NCBI RefSeq assembly: GCF_003944795.1 | Contig: NZ_RWBG01000001.1 | Span: 868,001 to 932,000, forward strand | DNA: 64,000 nt | DNA from: Mangrovimonas spongiae | GTDB lineage: Bacteria > Bacteroidota > Bacteroidia > Flavobacteriales > Flavobacteriaceae | Direction of reading: 5' to 3' | Part shown: positions 7,933 through 17,600 of the stretch, one piece after another | Layout: every line of letters begins with the position of its first letter | Position numbering within the stretch: the first letter of the stretch is position 1 | Notes under the pieces: model-generated | The model's database searches: none | What the model was told of the DNA's origin: nothing | What the model saw: only the letters and a program-made list of their open reading frames with translations | Made by a program: the position numbers and the translations under genes

Positions 7933-8025
7933 GATTTTTCATAAGTGATTTAAAAGGACCCCCCTTTTAAATAAATTGGTTAATAGCGTTAAAAGCCTCG
8001 ACAATTGTCGAGGCTTTTATTTTTA
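7933..8025 (+). ncRNA. Candidate small RNA, about 93 nt, two hairpins
   Basis: From the expected transcription start near 7933 the sequence forms two strong hairpins. The first is 7948-7972: ATTTAAAAGG paired with CCTTTTAAAT, with a C-rich five-base loop. The second, 7991-8018, is a perfect 28-base palindrome with an AAAAGCCTCGAC arm, followed by ATTTTTAT, and has the form of an intrinsic terminator. No open frame of useful size exists on the plus strand. A C-rich loop plus terminator resembles regulatory RNAs that pair with ribosome-binding regions. It could instead be only the purE terminator plus unrelated sequence. Confidence 0.5.
7991..8024. terminator. Bidirectional-type terminator downstream of purE and the candidate small RNA
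   Basis: A perfect 28-base palindrome (arms AAAAGCCTCGACAA / TTGTCGAGGCTTTT) is followed by a T-rich run on the plus strand and a shorter TTTT on the minus strand. It lies about ten bases after the purE stop, so it can end purKE transcription as well as rightward transcripts. Confidence 0.8.
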
Positions 8026-8027
8026 TA

Positions 8028-8507
8028 CTATAAACTTTTTGCAGACTCGTGAACTTTTGTTTTTAAGGTTTCTTTGTACTCTATAATTTTTTCTAGGATA
8101 TTCTTATTAGAACTCCCCAAAATTTGTGCAGCTAAAATGCCTGCGTTTTTTGCGCCATCTAAGGCCACGGTAGCAACAGGAACGCCGCCAGGCATTTGTA
8201 AAATGGATAAAACAGAATCCCAGCCATCAATAGAGTTTCTACTTTTTACAGGAACACCAATTACCGGAAGTGGCGATAAAGAGGCAACCATACCAGGTAA
8301 ATGAGCAGCGCCACCAGCACCAGCAATTATGACAGAAATATCTCTCTTATGAGCATTGGAACCATAATCAAATAATTTATCTGGAGTGCGATGTGCCGAT
8401 ACAATATCAACGTCTACTTCTATATCAAATTCTTTTAAAATATCGATAGCGTCTTGCATGATAGGCAAATCGCTTTTACTTCCCATTATTACACCTACTT
8501 TACTCAT
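8028..8507 (-). CDS. purE: 5-(carboxyamino)imidazole ribonucleotide mutase
   Basis: A 159-residue PurE, class I. It converts N5-carboxyaminoimidazole ribonucleotide (made by PurK) to CAIR in purine synthesis. The start [15 protein letters not shown] carries the family GSxSD motif, SAHRTPDKL follows, and [12 protein letters not shown] is the conserved active-site segment. Its ATG is two bases from the purK stop, so purK and purE form one operon running leftward and ending at the palindromic terminator. Confidence 0.97.
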   Translation of the reverse strand: MSKVGVIMGSKSDLPIMQDAIDILKEFDIEVDVDIVSAHRTPDKLFDYGSNAHKRDISVIIAGAGGAAHLPGMVASLSPLPVIGVPVKSRNSIDGWDSVLSILQMPGGVPVATVALDGAKNAGILAAQILGSSNKNILEKIIEYKETLKTKVHESAKSL

Positions 8508-8509
8508 AA

Positions 8510-9664
8510 TTATTTGCTTATTACTTTAATTGTGTTTTTTACTTGTTCTGCTATTTGTCTTGCTGTATTAATGTCTTTATCTACTATAGTAACGTGCCCC
8601 ATTTTTCTAAATGGTCTGGTTTGTTTTTTGCCGTAAATATGTGGTGTTACACCATCCATTTTCATAATGCTTTCAATGTTTTCGTATACAACATCGCCAG
8701 TATAATTTTCTGCACCAACTAAATTTACCATAATGCCACCAACTTTACTATCTGTTTTTCCCAAAGGAAGGTTTAAAATGGCACGCAAATGTTGTTCGAA
8801 TTGCGACGTATAACTAGCTTCTATCGTTTGATGCCCCGAATTGTGTGGCCTTGGAGCAACTTCGTTTACTAAAATATGGTCGTCTTGTGTTTGAAACATT
8901 TCTACGGCTAATAAGCCAACATGATTAAATGCTTTGGATGTTTGAAGCGCAACCTCTTGCGCTTTTTTAGCCACAGTTTCATCTATTCTAGCCGGGCAAA
9001 TAACATATTCTACTTGATTGGCTTCTGGGTGAAACTCCATTTCTACAACAGGGAATGTTTTAACCTCACCATCTGCATTCCTCGCCACAATAACAGCTAA
9101 TTCGTTTTTAAAAGGAATCATTTTTTCGGTAATGCACTCTACATTGGGTAACCCTTCCAAATCGTTAAGTTGTCTTATTACCTTAACTCCATTACCATCA
9201 TAACCAAATTGTGCACTTTTCCATACAAAAGGTAATTCTAAACCGCCATTATTTAAGGCTTCTCTTATTTCGGAAGTATAAGCAAATCTTGAAAATTCGG
9301 CAGTAGGAATATTGTTGTCAATATAAAATAACTTTTGTTTGGCCTTGTTTTGAATAGTGCGTAATGTTTTAGAGGAAGGGTAAACAGTAACGCCTTCTTT
9401 CTCTAAAGTCTCTAAAGCATCAACATTAACATTCTCAATTTCTATAGTTAATGTATTTACTTTTCGTCCAAAGGCGACAACAGTATCATAATCCATTAAA
9501 TTGCCTTGATAAAATTCGTTACAAGCAATTTTGGATGGTGCTTCGTTACTAGGATCTAAAACACATGTGTAAATATCAAATTTCCTTGTGTTGTAAAGAA
9601 TCATTTTACCAAGTTGTCCGCCACCCAGGATACCAAGTTTAAAGTTAGATGAGAAAAAATTCAT
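8510..9664 (-). CDS. purK: 5-(carboxyamino)imidazole ribonucleotide synthase
   Basis: A 384-residue ATP-grasp enzyme that carboxylates AIR with ATP and bicarbonate, the step before PurE. Visible features are the N-terminal [12 protein letters not shown] motif, the ATP-grasp segment [32 protein letters not shown] and the C-terminal [15 protein letters not shown] signature. I start it at the ATG at 9664 because the longer frame needs TTG. A TATTTTTG box lies 19 bases upstream. It faces the hpt-adk fusion across a 134-base divergent promoter region, so purine synthesis and purine salvage genes are back to back. Confidence 0.96.
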   Translation of the reverse strand: MNFFSSNFKLGILGGGQLGKMILYNTRKFDIYTCVLDPSNEAPSKIACNEFYQGNLMDYDTVVAFGRKVNTLTIEIENVNVDALETLEKEGVTVYPSSKTLRTIQNKAKQKLFYIDNNIPTAEFSRFAYTSEIREALNNGGLELPFVWKSAQFGYDGNGVKVIRQLNDLEGLPNVECITEKMIPFKNELAVIVARNADGEVKTFPVVEMEFHPEANQVEYVICPARIDETVAKKAQEVALQTSKAFNHVGLLAVEMFQTQDDHILVNEVAPRPHNSGHQTIEASYTSQFEQHLRAILNLPLGKTDSKVGGIMVNLVGAENYTGDVVYENIESIMKMDGVTPHIYGKKQTRPFRKMGHVTIVDKDINTARQIAEQVKNTIKVISK

Positions 9665-9682
9665 TCTACAAAATATTTTTAG

Positions 9683-9690
9683 CAAAAATA
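9683..9690 (-). promoter_or_regulatory. -7 promoter box for purK-purE
   Basis: The minus strand reads TATTTTTGC, matching TAnnTTTG, 19 bases before the purK ATG. A T-rich stretch without a perfect TTTG occurs near -33. Confidence 0.5.
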
Positions 9691-9765
9691 CAAATCAATA
9701 TGCTGTGAAAAAAGCTAAAATACAAACAATGTAAAGGCAAATTCGCAAAACGTTAATCAAATGAT

Positions 9766-9773
9766 TATCTTTG
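9766..9773 (+). promoter_or_regulatory. -7 promoter box for the hpt-adk fusion gene
   Basis: TATCTTTGC matches TAnnTTTG and ends 25 bases before the GTG start. The expected transcript start near 9780 rules out upstream start codons, which supports the GTG at 9799. Confidence 0.55.
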
Positions 9774-9798
9774 CTTTTCTAAAAATAAAAAACAAGAG

Positions 9799-10905
9799 GT
9801 GAAGCTTCACGATTTAGAATTTAAACCGTTTATAAGAGCCAAAGAAATTGAGCAAACTGTTAACCGAATGGTAACAGAAATTGCTAATGATTTGAAAGAT
9901 GAAATCCCAGTATTTGTAGGTATTTTAAACGGCTCGTTTATGTTTGTTAGTGATTTTGTAAAGGCTTATCCCAAGCCTTGCGAGGTTACTTTTATAAAAT
10001 TAGCCTCTTATGAAGGTGTGAAATCTACAGACGATATTCAAAGACTAATAGGGTTAACACAAGATCTTACAGGGCGAACAGTAGTTATTCTAGAAGATAT
10101 TATCGATTCTGGAAAAACTCTAGCCGAAGTACATCGCATTTTCAAAAATGAGAATGTGAAAGAACTTAAAATAGCAACACTATTTTACAAACCCGAAGCC
10201 TATAAAAAAGACTTTAAATTACACTATGTAGGTATAGAAATTCCAACAAAATTTATTGTAGGCTATGGTTTAGACTACAGTGGTTTAGGGAGAGACTTGC
10301 CTGAAGTATATCAACTTAAAACAACACAACACATGACAAATTTAGTCCTATTTGGACCTCCAGGTGCTGGAAAAGGAACACAAGCAGAGTTTTTAAAAGA
10401 AAAATACAATTTAGTACATATTTCTACAGGAGATGTGTTTCGATACAATATAAAAAATGAAACCGCTTTAGGTATGTTAGCAAAGTCTTACATGGACAAA
10501 GGCGAATTGGTTCCAGACCAAGTAACCATAGATATGCTAAACGCTGAAGTTGAAAAAAATGCCGATGCTAACGGCTTTATTTTTGATGGTTTTCCAAGAA
10601 CTAATGCGCAAGCAAAAGCTTTAGATAAGTTAATGGATGAAAAAGACTCTCAAATTAATGCTATGATTGCCCTTGAGGTTGATGATGAGGTACTCGTTCA
10701 ACGTTTATTAGAACGTGGGAAAACAAGTGGTCGTGCCGATGATGCCGATGAAAACATTATTAGAAACCGCATTACAGAATATTACAAAAAAACAGCTATT
10801 CTTAAAGACTTTTACTCTGCACAAGACAAGTTTTATGGTGTAGATGGCGTAGGAAGTATAGAGGAAATTACAGAGCGATTAAGCAAGGTTATAGATAACC
10901 TTTAA
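9799..10905 (+). CDS. Fused hypoxanthine phosphoribosyltransferase - adenylate kinase
   Basis: One uninterrupted 368-residue frame joins two enzymes of purine salvage. Residues 1-176 are a hypoxanthine/guanine phosphoribosyltransferase with the PRPP loop EDIIDSGKT at 99-107. Residues 179-368 are adenylate kinase with the P-loop GPPGAGKGT at 186-194, the GFPRT nucleotide motif and a short LID (RGKTSGRADDADE) without zinc cysteines. The Adk part begins at an ATG (10333) exactly where a free enzyme would start, so the fusion looks like loss of an hpt stop codon, or a second start is still used. The start codon is GTG. The gene is followed by obg and faces purKE. I believe other Flavobacteriaceae share this fusion. 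Confidence 0.95.
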   Translation: MKLHDLEFKPFIRAKEIEQTVNRMVTEIANDLKDEIPVFVGILNGSFMFVSDFVKAYPKPCEVTFIKLASYEGVKSTDDIQRLIGLTQDLTGRTVVILEDIIDSGKTLAEVHRIFKNENVKELKIATLFYKPEAYKKDFKLHYVGIEIPTKFIVGYGLDYSGLGRDLPEVYQLKTTQHMTNLVLFGPPGAGKGTQAEFLKEKYNLVHISTGDVFRYNIKNETALGMLAKSYMDKGELVPDQVTIDMLNAEVEKNADANGFIFDGFPRTNAQAKALDKLMDEKDSQINAMIALEVDDEVLVQRLLERGKTSGRADDADENIIRNRITEYYKKTAILKDFYSAQDKFYGVDGVGSIEEITERLSKVIDNL

Positions 10906-10948
10906 GAGTCTAATCTAAAAAATAGTCCTGTATTTACGGGAAATAACT

Positions 10949-11947
10949 ATGACAGAAGGAAATTTTGTAGACTACGTAAAACTATATGTGTCATCGGGTA
11001 AAGGTGGAAAAGGATCTGCACATTTACACCGTGAAAAGTATATAGCTAAAGGCGGGCCAGATGGTGGTGATGGTGGTCGTGGAGGTAACGTAATAATACG
11101 CGGTAACAAAAACCTTTGGACACTTTTTGAATATAAATTTAAACGCCATTTTAGAGCAGAACACGGTGGCGATGGCGGTAAACAGCGTAGTACAGGAGCC
11201 GATGGCGCAGACGTTTACATGAATGTGCCTTTAGGAACGGTTGTTAGAGATAAATCAACCAATGAGATCCTTTTTGAAATTACCGAGGATGGTGAGGAGA
11301 AAATTATAGCACAAGGCGGAAAAGGTGGGCGTGGTAATTGGCATTTTAAAAGTGCTACCAATCAAACGCCACGTTATGCGCAACCAGGAATACCAGGTGA
11401 GGAGAAAGAAATTATTTTAGAACTAAAAGTTTTAGCCGATGTAGGTTTAGTAGGGTTTCCTAATGCAGGGAAATCTACTTTACTATCGGTAGTTACTGCA
11501 GCAAAACCCAAAATTGCAGATTACGAATTTACAACACTTAAACCCAATTTAGGCATTGTAAAACATAGAGAATTTCAAACGTTTGTTATGGCAGACATTC
11601 CTGGGATTATTGAAGGCGCAGCCGAAGGAAAAGGTCTAGGACATTACTTCTTGCGTCATATCGAGCGTAACTCCACCTTACTGTTTTTAATTCCTGCAGA
11701 TGCCGATGATATTAAAAAACAATACGATATTTTGTTGGATGAGCTAAAACGCTATAATCCAGAAATGCTAGATAAAGAACGGTTTATTGCCATATCGAAA
11801 AGCGATATGCTAGATGATGAGCTAAAAGCCGAATTAAAAACCGAGCTCGATAAAACACTTCCTGTAAATTATATGTTTATTTCTGCTGTAGCACAACAAG
11901 GTATTACCGAGTTAAAAGATAAATTATGGGACATGCTTAATAGCTAA
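10949..11947 (+). CDS. obg: GTPase Obg
   Basis: A 332-residue Obg/CgtA GTPase that acts in late 50S ribosome assembly and growth control. The N-terminal Gly-rich Obg domain (about residues 7-163) shows [15 protein letters not shown] and [11 protein letters not shown]. The G domain follows with [10 protein letters not shown] (G1), [16 protein letters not shown] (G3) and a SKSD G4 motif. It lacks the C-terminal extension found in some species. It lies 43 bases after the hpt-adk gene and is probably co-transcribed with it. Confidence 0.96.
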   Translation: MTEGNFVDYVKLYVSSGKGGKGSAHLHREKYIAKGGPDGGDGGRGGNVIIRGNKNLWTLFEYKFKRHFRAEHGGDGGKQRSTGADGADVYMNVPLGTVVRDKSTNEILFEITEDGEEKIIAQGGKGGRGNWHFKSATNQTPRYAQPGIPGEEKEIILELKVLADVGLVGFPNAGKSTLLSVVTAAKPKIADYEFTTLKPNLGIVKHREFQTFVMADIPGIIEGAAEGKGLGHYFLRHIERNSTLLFLIPADADDIKKQYDILLDELKRYNPEMLDKERFIAISKSDMLDDELKAELKTELDKTLPVNYMFISAVAQQGITELKDKLWDMLNS

Positions 11948-11959
11948 AATTTCACTTAG

Positions 11960-12667
11960 ATGAAAGACTTTGTTAAAAGCGTTGTAGAAATTAACGATAA
12001 TAAATTAAGCCGATGGTTTGCATTTATTATTCAAGGCTTAATTTTATTATCAGTCATTGCTTTTACGGTTGAAACCTTACCAGACCTAAAACCGCAAACC
12101 AGAGATATACTTAAATCTATAGAGATTGTCACGGTTATTGTTTTTACCGTAGAATATTTATTGCGAATTTATGTAGCAGATAATAAATTAAAATTCATTT
12201 TTAGTTTTTATGGAATAATCGATTTGGTGTCAATTCTACCATTTTACCTAGCGATAGGTTTCGATTTAAGATCGCTTCGTGCCCTTCGTTTTTTACGAAT
12301 TTTTAGGGTGCTAAAAATGGTTCGCTATAATAAAGCTATGGCACATTTTATTTTTGCTATAAAATCGGTAAAAGAAGAAATTATATTATTTGTCATGGTA
12401 ACCATGATATTAATTTACTTTTCAGGAGTAGGGATATATTATTTTGAAAATCAAGCGCAACCAGAAAATTTTTCATCAATTTTTGATAGTCTATGGTGGG
12501 CAATTATTACCTTAACAACCGTAGGTTATGGCGATGTTTATCCTGTAACAATAGGGGGGAGAGTTTTTACATTTTTAATTTTAATGATAGGGTTAGGAAT
12601 TGTAGCTATTCCAACAGGAATTATTTCATCAGCGTTAACCAAAACTATGGATGAAAAAAATGAGTAA
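11960..12667 (+). CDS. Voltage-gated-type potassium channel
   Basis: A 235-residue six-helix ion channel. The S4-like segment at residues 104-122 carries regularly spaced arginines (RSLRALRFLRIFRVLKMVR), and the selectivity filter TTVGYGD at 186-192 indicates K+ selectivity. Helices S1-S3 lie at about 20-100 and the pore helix plus S6 at about 175-222. No cytoplasmic RCK or cyclic-nucleotide domain follows. It starts 12 bases after the obg stop and may be transcribed with it. Confidence 0.92.
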   Translation: MKDFVKSVVEINDNKLSRWFAFIIQGLILLSVIAFTVETLPDLKPQTRDILKSIEIVTVIVFTVEYLLRIYVADNKLKFIFSFYGIIDLVSILPFYLAIGFDLRSLRALRFLRIFRVLKMVRYNKAMAHFIFAIKSVKEEIILFVMVTMILIYFSGVGIYYFENQAQPENFSSIFDSLWWAIITLTTVGYGDVYPVTIGGRVFTFLILMIGLGIVAIPTGIISSALTKTMDEKNE

Positions 12668-12685
12668 CTTTAAACATAAAAAATT

Positions 12686-13204
12686 ATGAGACATATACCT
12701 TTTATTCTGCTTTTGTTAGTTGTGTCGTGTGCACCAGTTAAAGTAAGTTACGATTATGACGAAACCGTAAACTTTTCAGCATATAAAACCTATAATTATT
12801 ATTCCGATATAAAAACAGGGTTAAGTGAGTTAGATAGTAAGCGCATCTTTAATATTTTAGACAAAGCCTTAGAAAAGAAAAACCTTACCTTATCGGAAAA
12901 TCCAGATTTCTATATCGATCTTCAAACCTCACAGCATAAAGAAGCCAATAGGAGCAGAGTTGGTATAGGTATTGGCGGCGGTGGAAGACATGTTGGCGGG
13001 CGTGTTTCGGTTGGTGTTCCTGTAGGAAAGGATAATATTAAAAGAGCCATTCAGTTTGATTTTGTCGATGAAAATGGCAAAGGACTTTTTTGGCAAGCTA
13101 TTAGCGAAAGTTCTTATAACCCCAACGATACTCCAGAAAAACGCTTAACGCAACTACAAACCATTGTAGATAAAGTATTAGAAGGCTATCCACCTAAAAA
13201 ATAA
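12686..13204 (+). CDS. DUF4136 domain lipoprotein
   Basis: A 172-residue lipoprotein with a signal peptide and lipobox LVVSC ending at C15. After that comes the DUF4136-type start VSYDYDETVNFSAYKTYNYY, the phrase NPDFYIDLQTSQ and a glycine-rich loop (GIGIGGGGRHVGG). Such proteins sit in the outer membrane or periplasm; their role is not known. It follows the channel gene by 18 bases. Confidence 0.85.
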   Translation: MRHIPFILLLLVVSCAPVKVSYDYDETVNFSAYKTYNYYSDIKTGLSELDSKRIFNILDKALEKKNLTLSENPDFYIDLQTSQHKEANRSRVGIGIGGGGRHVGGRVSVGVPVGKDNIKRAIQFDFVDENGKGLFWQAISESSYNPNDTPEKRLTQLQTIVDKVLEGYPPKK

Positions 13205-13286
13205 TACTTATTCGTTAAGTTGATGTTAATGGTTTTTGGTTACATTTTAGGTTGTGTATCTTGAGGTACTTTAAAAAACAACCATT

Positions 13287-13838
13287 ATGAAAAATCATTT
13301 TCTTGCTTTAATTTTCTTATTTTCTGTATTCACGGCGTCGTCTCAATATAAAGTAGAACCTCCAAAAGGATTTAGTCAAAATATTGGGAATATGGTAAGT
13401 ATGTTAGATAATTTAAAAGATAGAGTAGAACGGTTGGTAAAAGACTTAAATGAAGAGCAAACCGATTTTCTTATCGATGAAAATGCCAATAGAATAGGCG
13501 CTATTATTTATCATCTAGCAGCTACCGAAGCGTATTATCAAATATACACGTTTGAAGGAAGACAGTTTAACGAAGAAGAAAAAGTAATGTGGGAGACCGC
13601 ATTAAGTTTAGGTGAAAAAGCACGTCAAGATATACAAGGTAAACCTATAAAATATTACTTAAATATTTATGACGATGTTAGAAAGAAAACCAAAAAGTTA
13701 TTAAAACAAAAAGATGATACTTGGTTTTCTGAAAAGAATGGCGTTATGACAAATCATTGGGCTTGGTTTCACGTTATGGAGCATCAAGCAAACCATATGG
13801 GGCAATTAGCCTTTTTAACAAAACGATTACCAAATTAA
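13287..13838 (+). CDS. DinB-like secreted protein
   Basis: A 183-residue protein with a Sec signal peptide (MKNHFLALIFLFSVFTASSQ). The four-helix DinB-like fold is suggested by the helix IGAIIYHLAATEAYY with a candidate metal His, and by HVMEHQANHMGQL near the C-terminus with the second and third His ligands. DinB/YfiT relatives bind a metal and often act as thiol-dependent transferases, but the substrate here is unknown. An exported DinB-like protein is a little unusual. It is followed after 12 bases by an SDR gene. Confidence 0.82.
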   Translation: MKNHFLALIFLFSVFTASSQYKVEPPKGFSQNIGNMVSMLDNLKDRVERLVKDLNEEQTDFLIDENANRIGAIIYHLAATEAYYQIYTFEGRQFNEEEKVMWETALSLGEKARQDIQGKPIKYYLNIYDDVRKKTKKLLKQKDDTWFSEKNGVMTNHWAWFHVMEHQANHMGQLAFLTKRLPN

Positions 13839-13850
13839 AATAGATATATT

Positions 13851-14567
13851 ATGACACATAAAGTAGCTTTAATAACAGGCGGAACAAAAGGTATTGGTTT
13901 TGGCATTGCAAAAGCATTATTAGACCAAAATATTAATGTAGCCATAACAAGTAGAAGTAGCGCCAAAGCGCATGAAGCAGCAGGTAAATTAAATGCAGCC
14001 TCTAAAACCGATGCTAAAGTTTTTGGCTTAAAAGCCGACGTACGAAGTCTAGAAAGCCAGCAAGAAGCCGTTAACGATGTTTTAAAAGAATTTGGGCAAT
14101 TAGATATTGTTGTTGCTAATGCTGGTTTAGGACATTTTGCTAATATTGAAGATTTAACACCCGAACAATGGCAAGAAACTATCGATACCAATTTAACTGG
14201 GGTTTTCAATTCTATAAAGGCAAGTGTTGATGCTCTTAAAAAAAGTAAAGGGTATTACATTACCATTTCTAGTTTGGCAGGAACCAATTTCTTTGCCAAT
14301 GGCTCTGCGTATAATGCGAGTAAGTTTGGAGTAACAGGGTTTACGCAATCTGTTATGTTAGATTTAAGACAGCATGGTATAAAAGTGAGTACGATTATGC
14401 CAGGGTCGGTTTCTACAAATTTTAATGGTAACGAACCAAGCGATAAAGATGCCTGGAAAATTCAAAGTGAAGATATTGGTGAACTGGTTGTCGATTTAAT
14501 AAAAATGAATCCACGCACCTTACCAAGTAAGATTGAAGTAAGGCCAAGTATGCCACCAAGTAAATAA
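13851..14567 (+). CDS. SDR family NAD(P)-dependent oxidoreductase
   Basis: A 238-residue classical short-chain dehydrogenase. It has the cofactor motif TGGTKGIGFGIA near the start, the NAG motif (VVANAGLG), the catalytic Ser in ISSLAG and YNASK with the catalytic Tyr and Lys. Substrate cannot be told from the sequence. It ends at a strong bidirectional terminator shared with the convergent macroglobulin gene. Confidence 0.92.
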   Translation: MTHKVALITGGTKGIGFGIAKALLDQNINVAITSRSSAKAHEAAGKLNAASKTDAKVFGLKADVRSLESQQEAVNDVLKEFGQLDIVVANAGLGHFANIEDLTPEQWQETIDTNLTGVFNSIKASVDALKKSKGYYITISSLAGTNFFANGSAYNASKFGVTGFTQSVMLDLRQHGIKVSTIMPGSVSTNFNGNEPSDKDAWKIQSEDIGELVVDLIKMNPRTLPSKIEVRPSMPPSK

Positions 14568-14570
14568 ACA

Positions 14571-14603
14571 AAAAGCGGTTTCAAATTGAAACCGCTTTTT
14601 TTG
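14571..14603. terminator. Bidirectional terminator between SDR and macroglobulin genes
   Basis: Arms AAAAGCGGTTTCAA and TTGAAACCGCTTTT pair perfectly over 14 bases. T runs follow on the plus strand and, in the complement, on the minus strand, so the hairpin can serve both convergent genes. Confidence 0.85.
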
Positions 14604-17600
14604 TTAGTTTTTAACTGAAATCCTTACACCTTCGCTATGGCTGCTAAACTCTGGCGCGTACATACTTTGTAAGGTAGTGATGCCATTACTCATATTACCA
14701 GCGTTGTTAACACGTAAATCGTATTCAAAAACGTAAACGCCTTTTGGTAGATAATCGAAAAAGAAATTGGTGCTCGCATCCTTGGTACTTTCGTAGTATC
14801 CCAAACCATCTTGCCATTTGTATTGCGAGAGTACATTTACAGGCTCCAATCCAGAAGCACGCATATCTTTCATGTGAATAAACTCCATATCACGATCGCT
14901 TCGTAATTCAATACGTACACGAACTAAATCGCCAACTTCAAGTAGCGTTTCAGGTGTGATTTCGGTAATTACCTCGCCTGTATTGGTGTTGGTTTTCTTA
15001 AATAGTTTTTTCTTCAAAGACAATGGTGTTTTGGCAGAGGTGATGTTATCCAAATCCTCAAAATATTGCCAGTATAAACCTCCCCAAGCAATACCACCGC
15101 CTTCCTGCCTGCCGGCTGGCAAGGTTTTGGTTAGGGTTACATTGGCCATTTCTGGTGTAATTTCTGAAGCATCCCAAGCGGTTTTAAAATAACCTGTTCC
15201 AGCTTCCACTTTTACATTGTCCAATTTTGAAGGATCGATTTGTTTTCCGCCAACTTGAACATCAACAGCTTCGGTTACAGATAACCAATCGCTACCTTGA
15301 AGTAACAGCGCATAAACAGCATCGATTGTGGCTTTGGTGGTTTCCCATTTGTTGGTTTGCTTGTTTTTAAGCAACCAGATTTTTAGGTTGTCAATAGTTT
15401 CAAGATTTTTTGTGTCACTCTGAAAAACCGTACCAACTTCAGAAAATACTTCAATCATTAAGGCCTGGGTTTCAATAGGCGCTTGATACCAATGCCAAGA
15501 GGCTGTATTGTCTTTCCAATACATGCCTAACTCATCGTTAGTGATGCTGTTTTCGTTGAGTGATTTTAAAATGCTTTCGGCTGTTTTGTTATCGTTCATT
15601 CTATGCGTTATCAACGCCATTAATCCTTTGGAGTAAAGAGAACGTTTTAACCAATATTTCTGGATTTGCGATAAGTAATAAGCAGAGATTTCTTGCACTT
15701 CATTGGATTGCTTCACTTCAGGGAAAAAGCTTCGCATATACAAGTAATGCAGTTGTGTATAACTCAAATGATCTTTACTTAAATCAACATTTTTATTATG
15801 TTTTTTAAGGTTGTTGTATTCTTCAATAAATTTTGAATCGAGATACGATATAGCTTTATTGATTAAAGACGTCTCGACTGCGCTCGACGTGACATTAAGG
15901 TGTTTTAAATGTCCAAATCCTGTTATGATGTGCTGGGTGATAAAACGGTTTGGTCGTCCGCCATTAAACCATGGCCAAGCGCCATTATCCATTTGATTTT
16001 GTTTGAGCTTACGTAAAGCGTTTTGTAGCTCGTTGTTCATTTTGTTGAGGTCAAACAACAAGGCAATGCGCTTTTTTTGTTCGGTTTCACTTTGGGCATC
16101 GCGTAACCAAGGCGTTTCTTGAATAAGAATGTTTTTTAGGTCTTCATTCTTTTCCAGATTACTAATAAGTGCCTCTTGAGAAGCCCATTGGTTAAACACC
16201 TCCTGAATTCTCGGATTGCTGTTTGCAATATTACTAGCCAAGGCGTTGGCGTAATAGCGACTAAAGGTTTGCTCGTTGCAATCATACGGATACTCCATTA
16301 AGTATGGTAATGCTTGAATTGCATACCAAGCCGGATTGGAGGTCATCTCCAAAGTTAATTTATGATGCTTTAAAGTAGATGAGGTGTTGTTTTGTAACTT
16401 ATCTAGTGTAAAGGTTCGGGTTTCGTTGCTTTTTATCCACATCGGTAACGTTTCAGTAACTAACATTCGGTTTGATAATACTGGTAAGGCATTTTGCTCG
16501 CCATCGCTAAAATCACCTGCTTTGGCGATAATTTTATATTGAACGGCATTGATGTTTTCTGGGATTGACAAGCTCCAAGCGATTTGGGTGTTGCCATTTT
16601 GTTTTACAGAGAAATTCCGATGCTTGTTTGGTATCATATTATCAAAAGGTAGCGATGTTAATAATGTACTTGTTACTTCTTTTCCAGTTACAGCATCAAG
16701 TAATTGCAATTGCGCTTGTCCGGATAGGTCTTTATTGGATAGATTGGCAATTTTGATGCTAATAACAATCTTGTCACCGTGACGTAAAAATCGTGGCGCG
16801 TTTGGTATGACCATAAGTTCTTTTTGTGTTACGGTTTCCAAACGGGTTACGGTGCTTTCCAGCGTTTTGGTATGCCCTAAAAGTTGTAACTTCCATTGGG
16901 TTAAAGCTTCTGGTGTTGTAAAACTAAAACTTACATTGCCGTCTTTATCGGTTTGTAACTGCGGATAGAAAAAAGCCGTTTCTTGGAGGTTTTTACGGAT
17001 TTTAACTGAAGATAAATCAGCTTTTTTAGTTGTTATGATAAGTACACCATTAGCTCCTTGAGAGCCATAAAGTGTTGCACCAGTTGCACCTTTTAGAACG
17101 TCTGTTTTTAGGATGTCATTTGAGGATAAATTTTGAAATTCTTCTTCAGAGGCTATTCTACCATCGATAACAATTAGTGCTTTATTTTTGCCTGATATAG
17201 ATCTATTTCCTCTAAAAGTTATTTTAGTGTTTTTTGCAACACCAAATGATGTAGTAACAACTTCGTCCATTTCAGCATCTTCAGCAACCATTTCGTTTAT
17301 CGCAATACCAGAAACCTTACCACGTAACATCTGGTATCGGTTTCCTAAGTGTAATCCAAACCAATTTAATTCATCATATTCTTGTAGTGGATAATTAGCA
17401 TAAAAACGGTTTTGGTTATATACTCTAAAGCCATTAATGGCAAAACTTAAACGGGCGTTTTTACGTAAATACGAATTGTAAATAGGTTGTTGTAATGGGG
17501 TGAAATTCCAACTATGTGGTTTAAATTGATCCAGCGACATATCGTACATGCTTGCCAATAATTCAGCTGAAACTTGCTCACCTTTAGGGCCTTTTATCTT

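Noticed and set aside
9799-10905. The hpt-adk fusion as a frameshift or assembly artefact
   Set aside because: The frame is continuous across a short plausible linker, both domains are complete with intact motifs, and no indel is needed to explain it.
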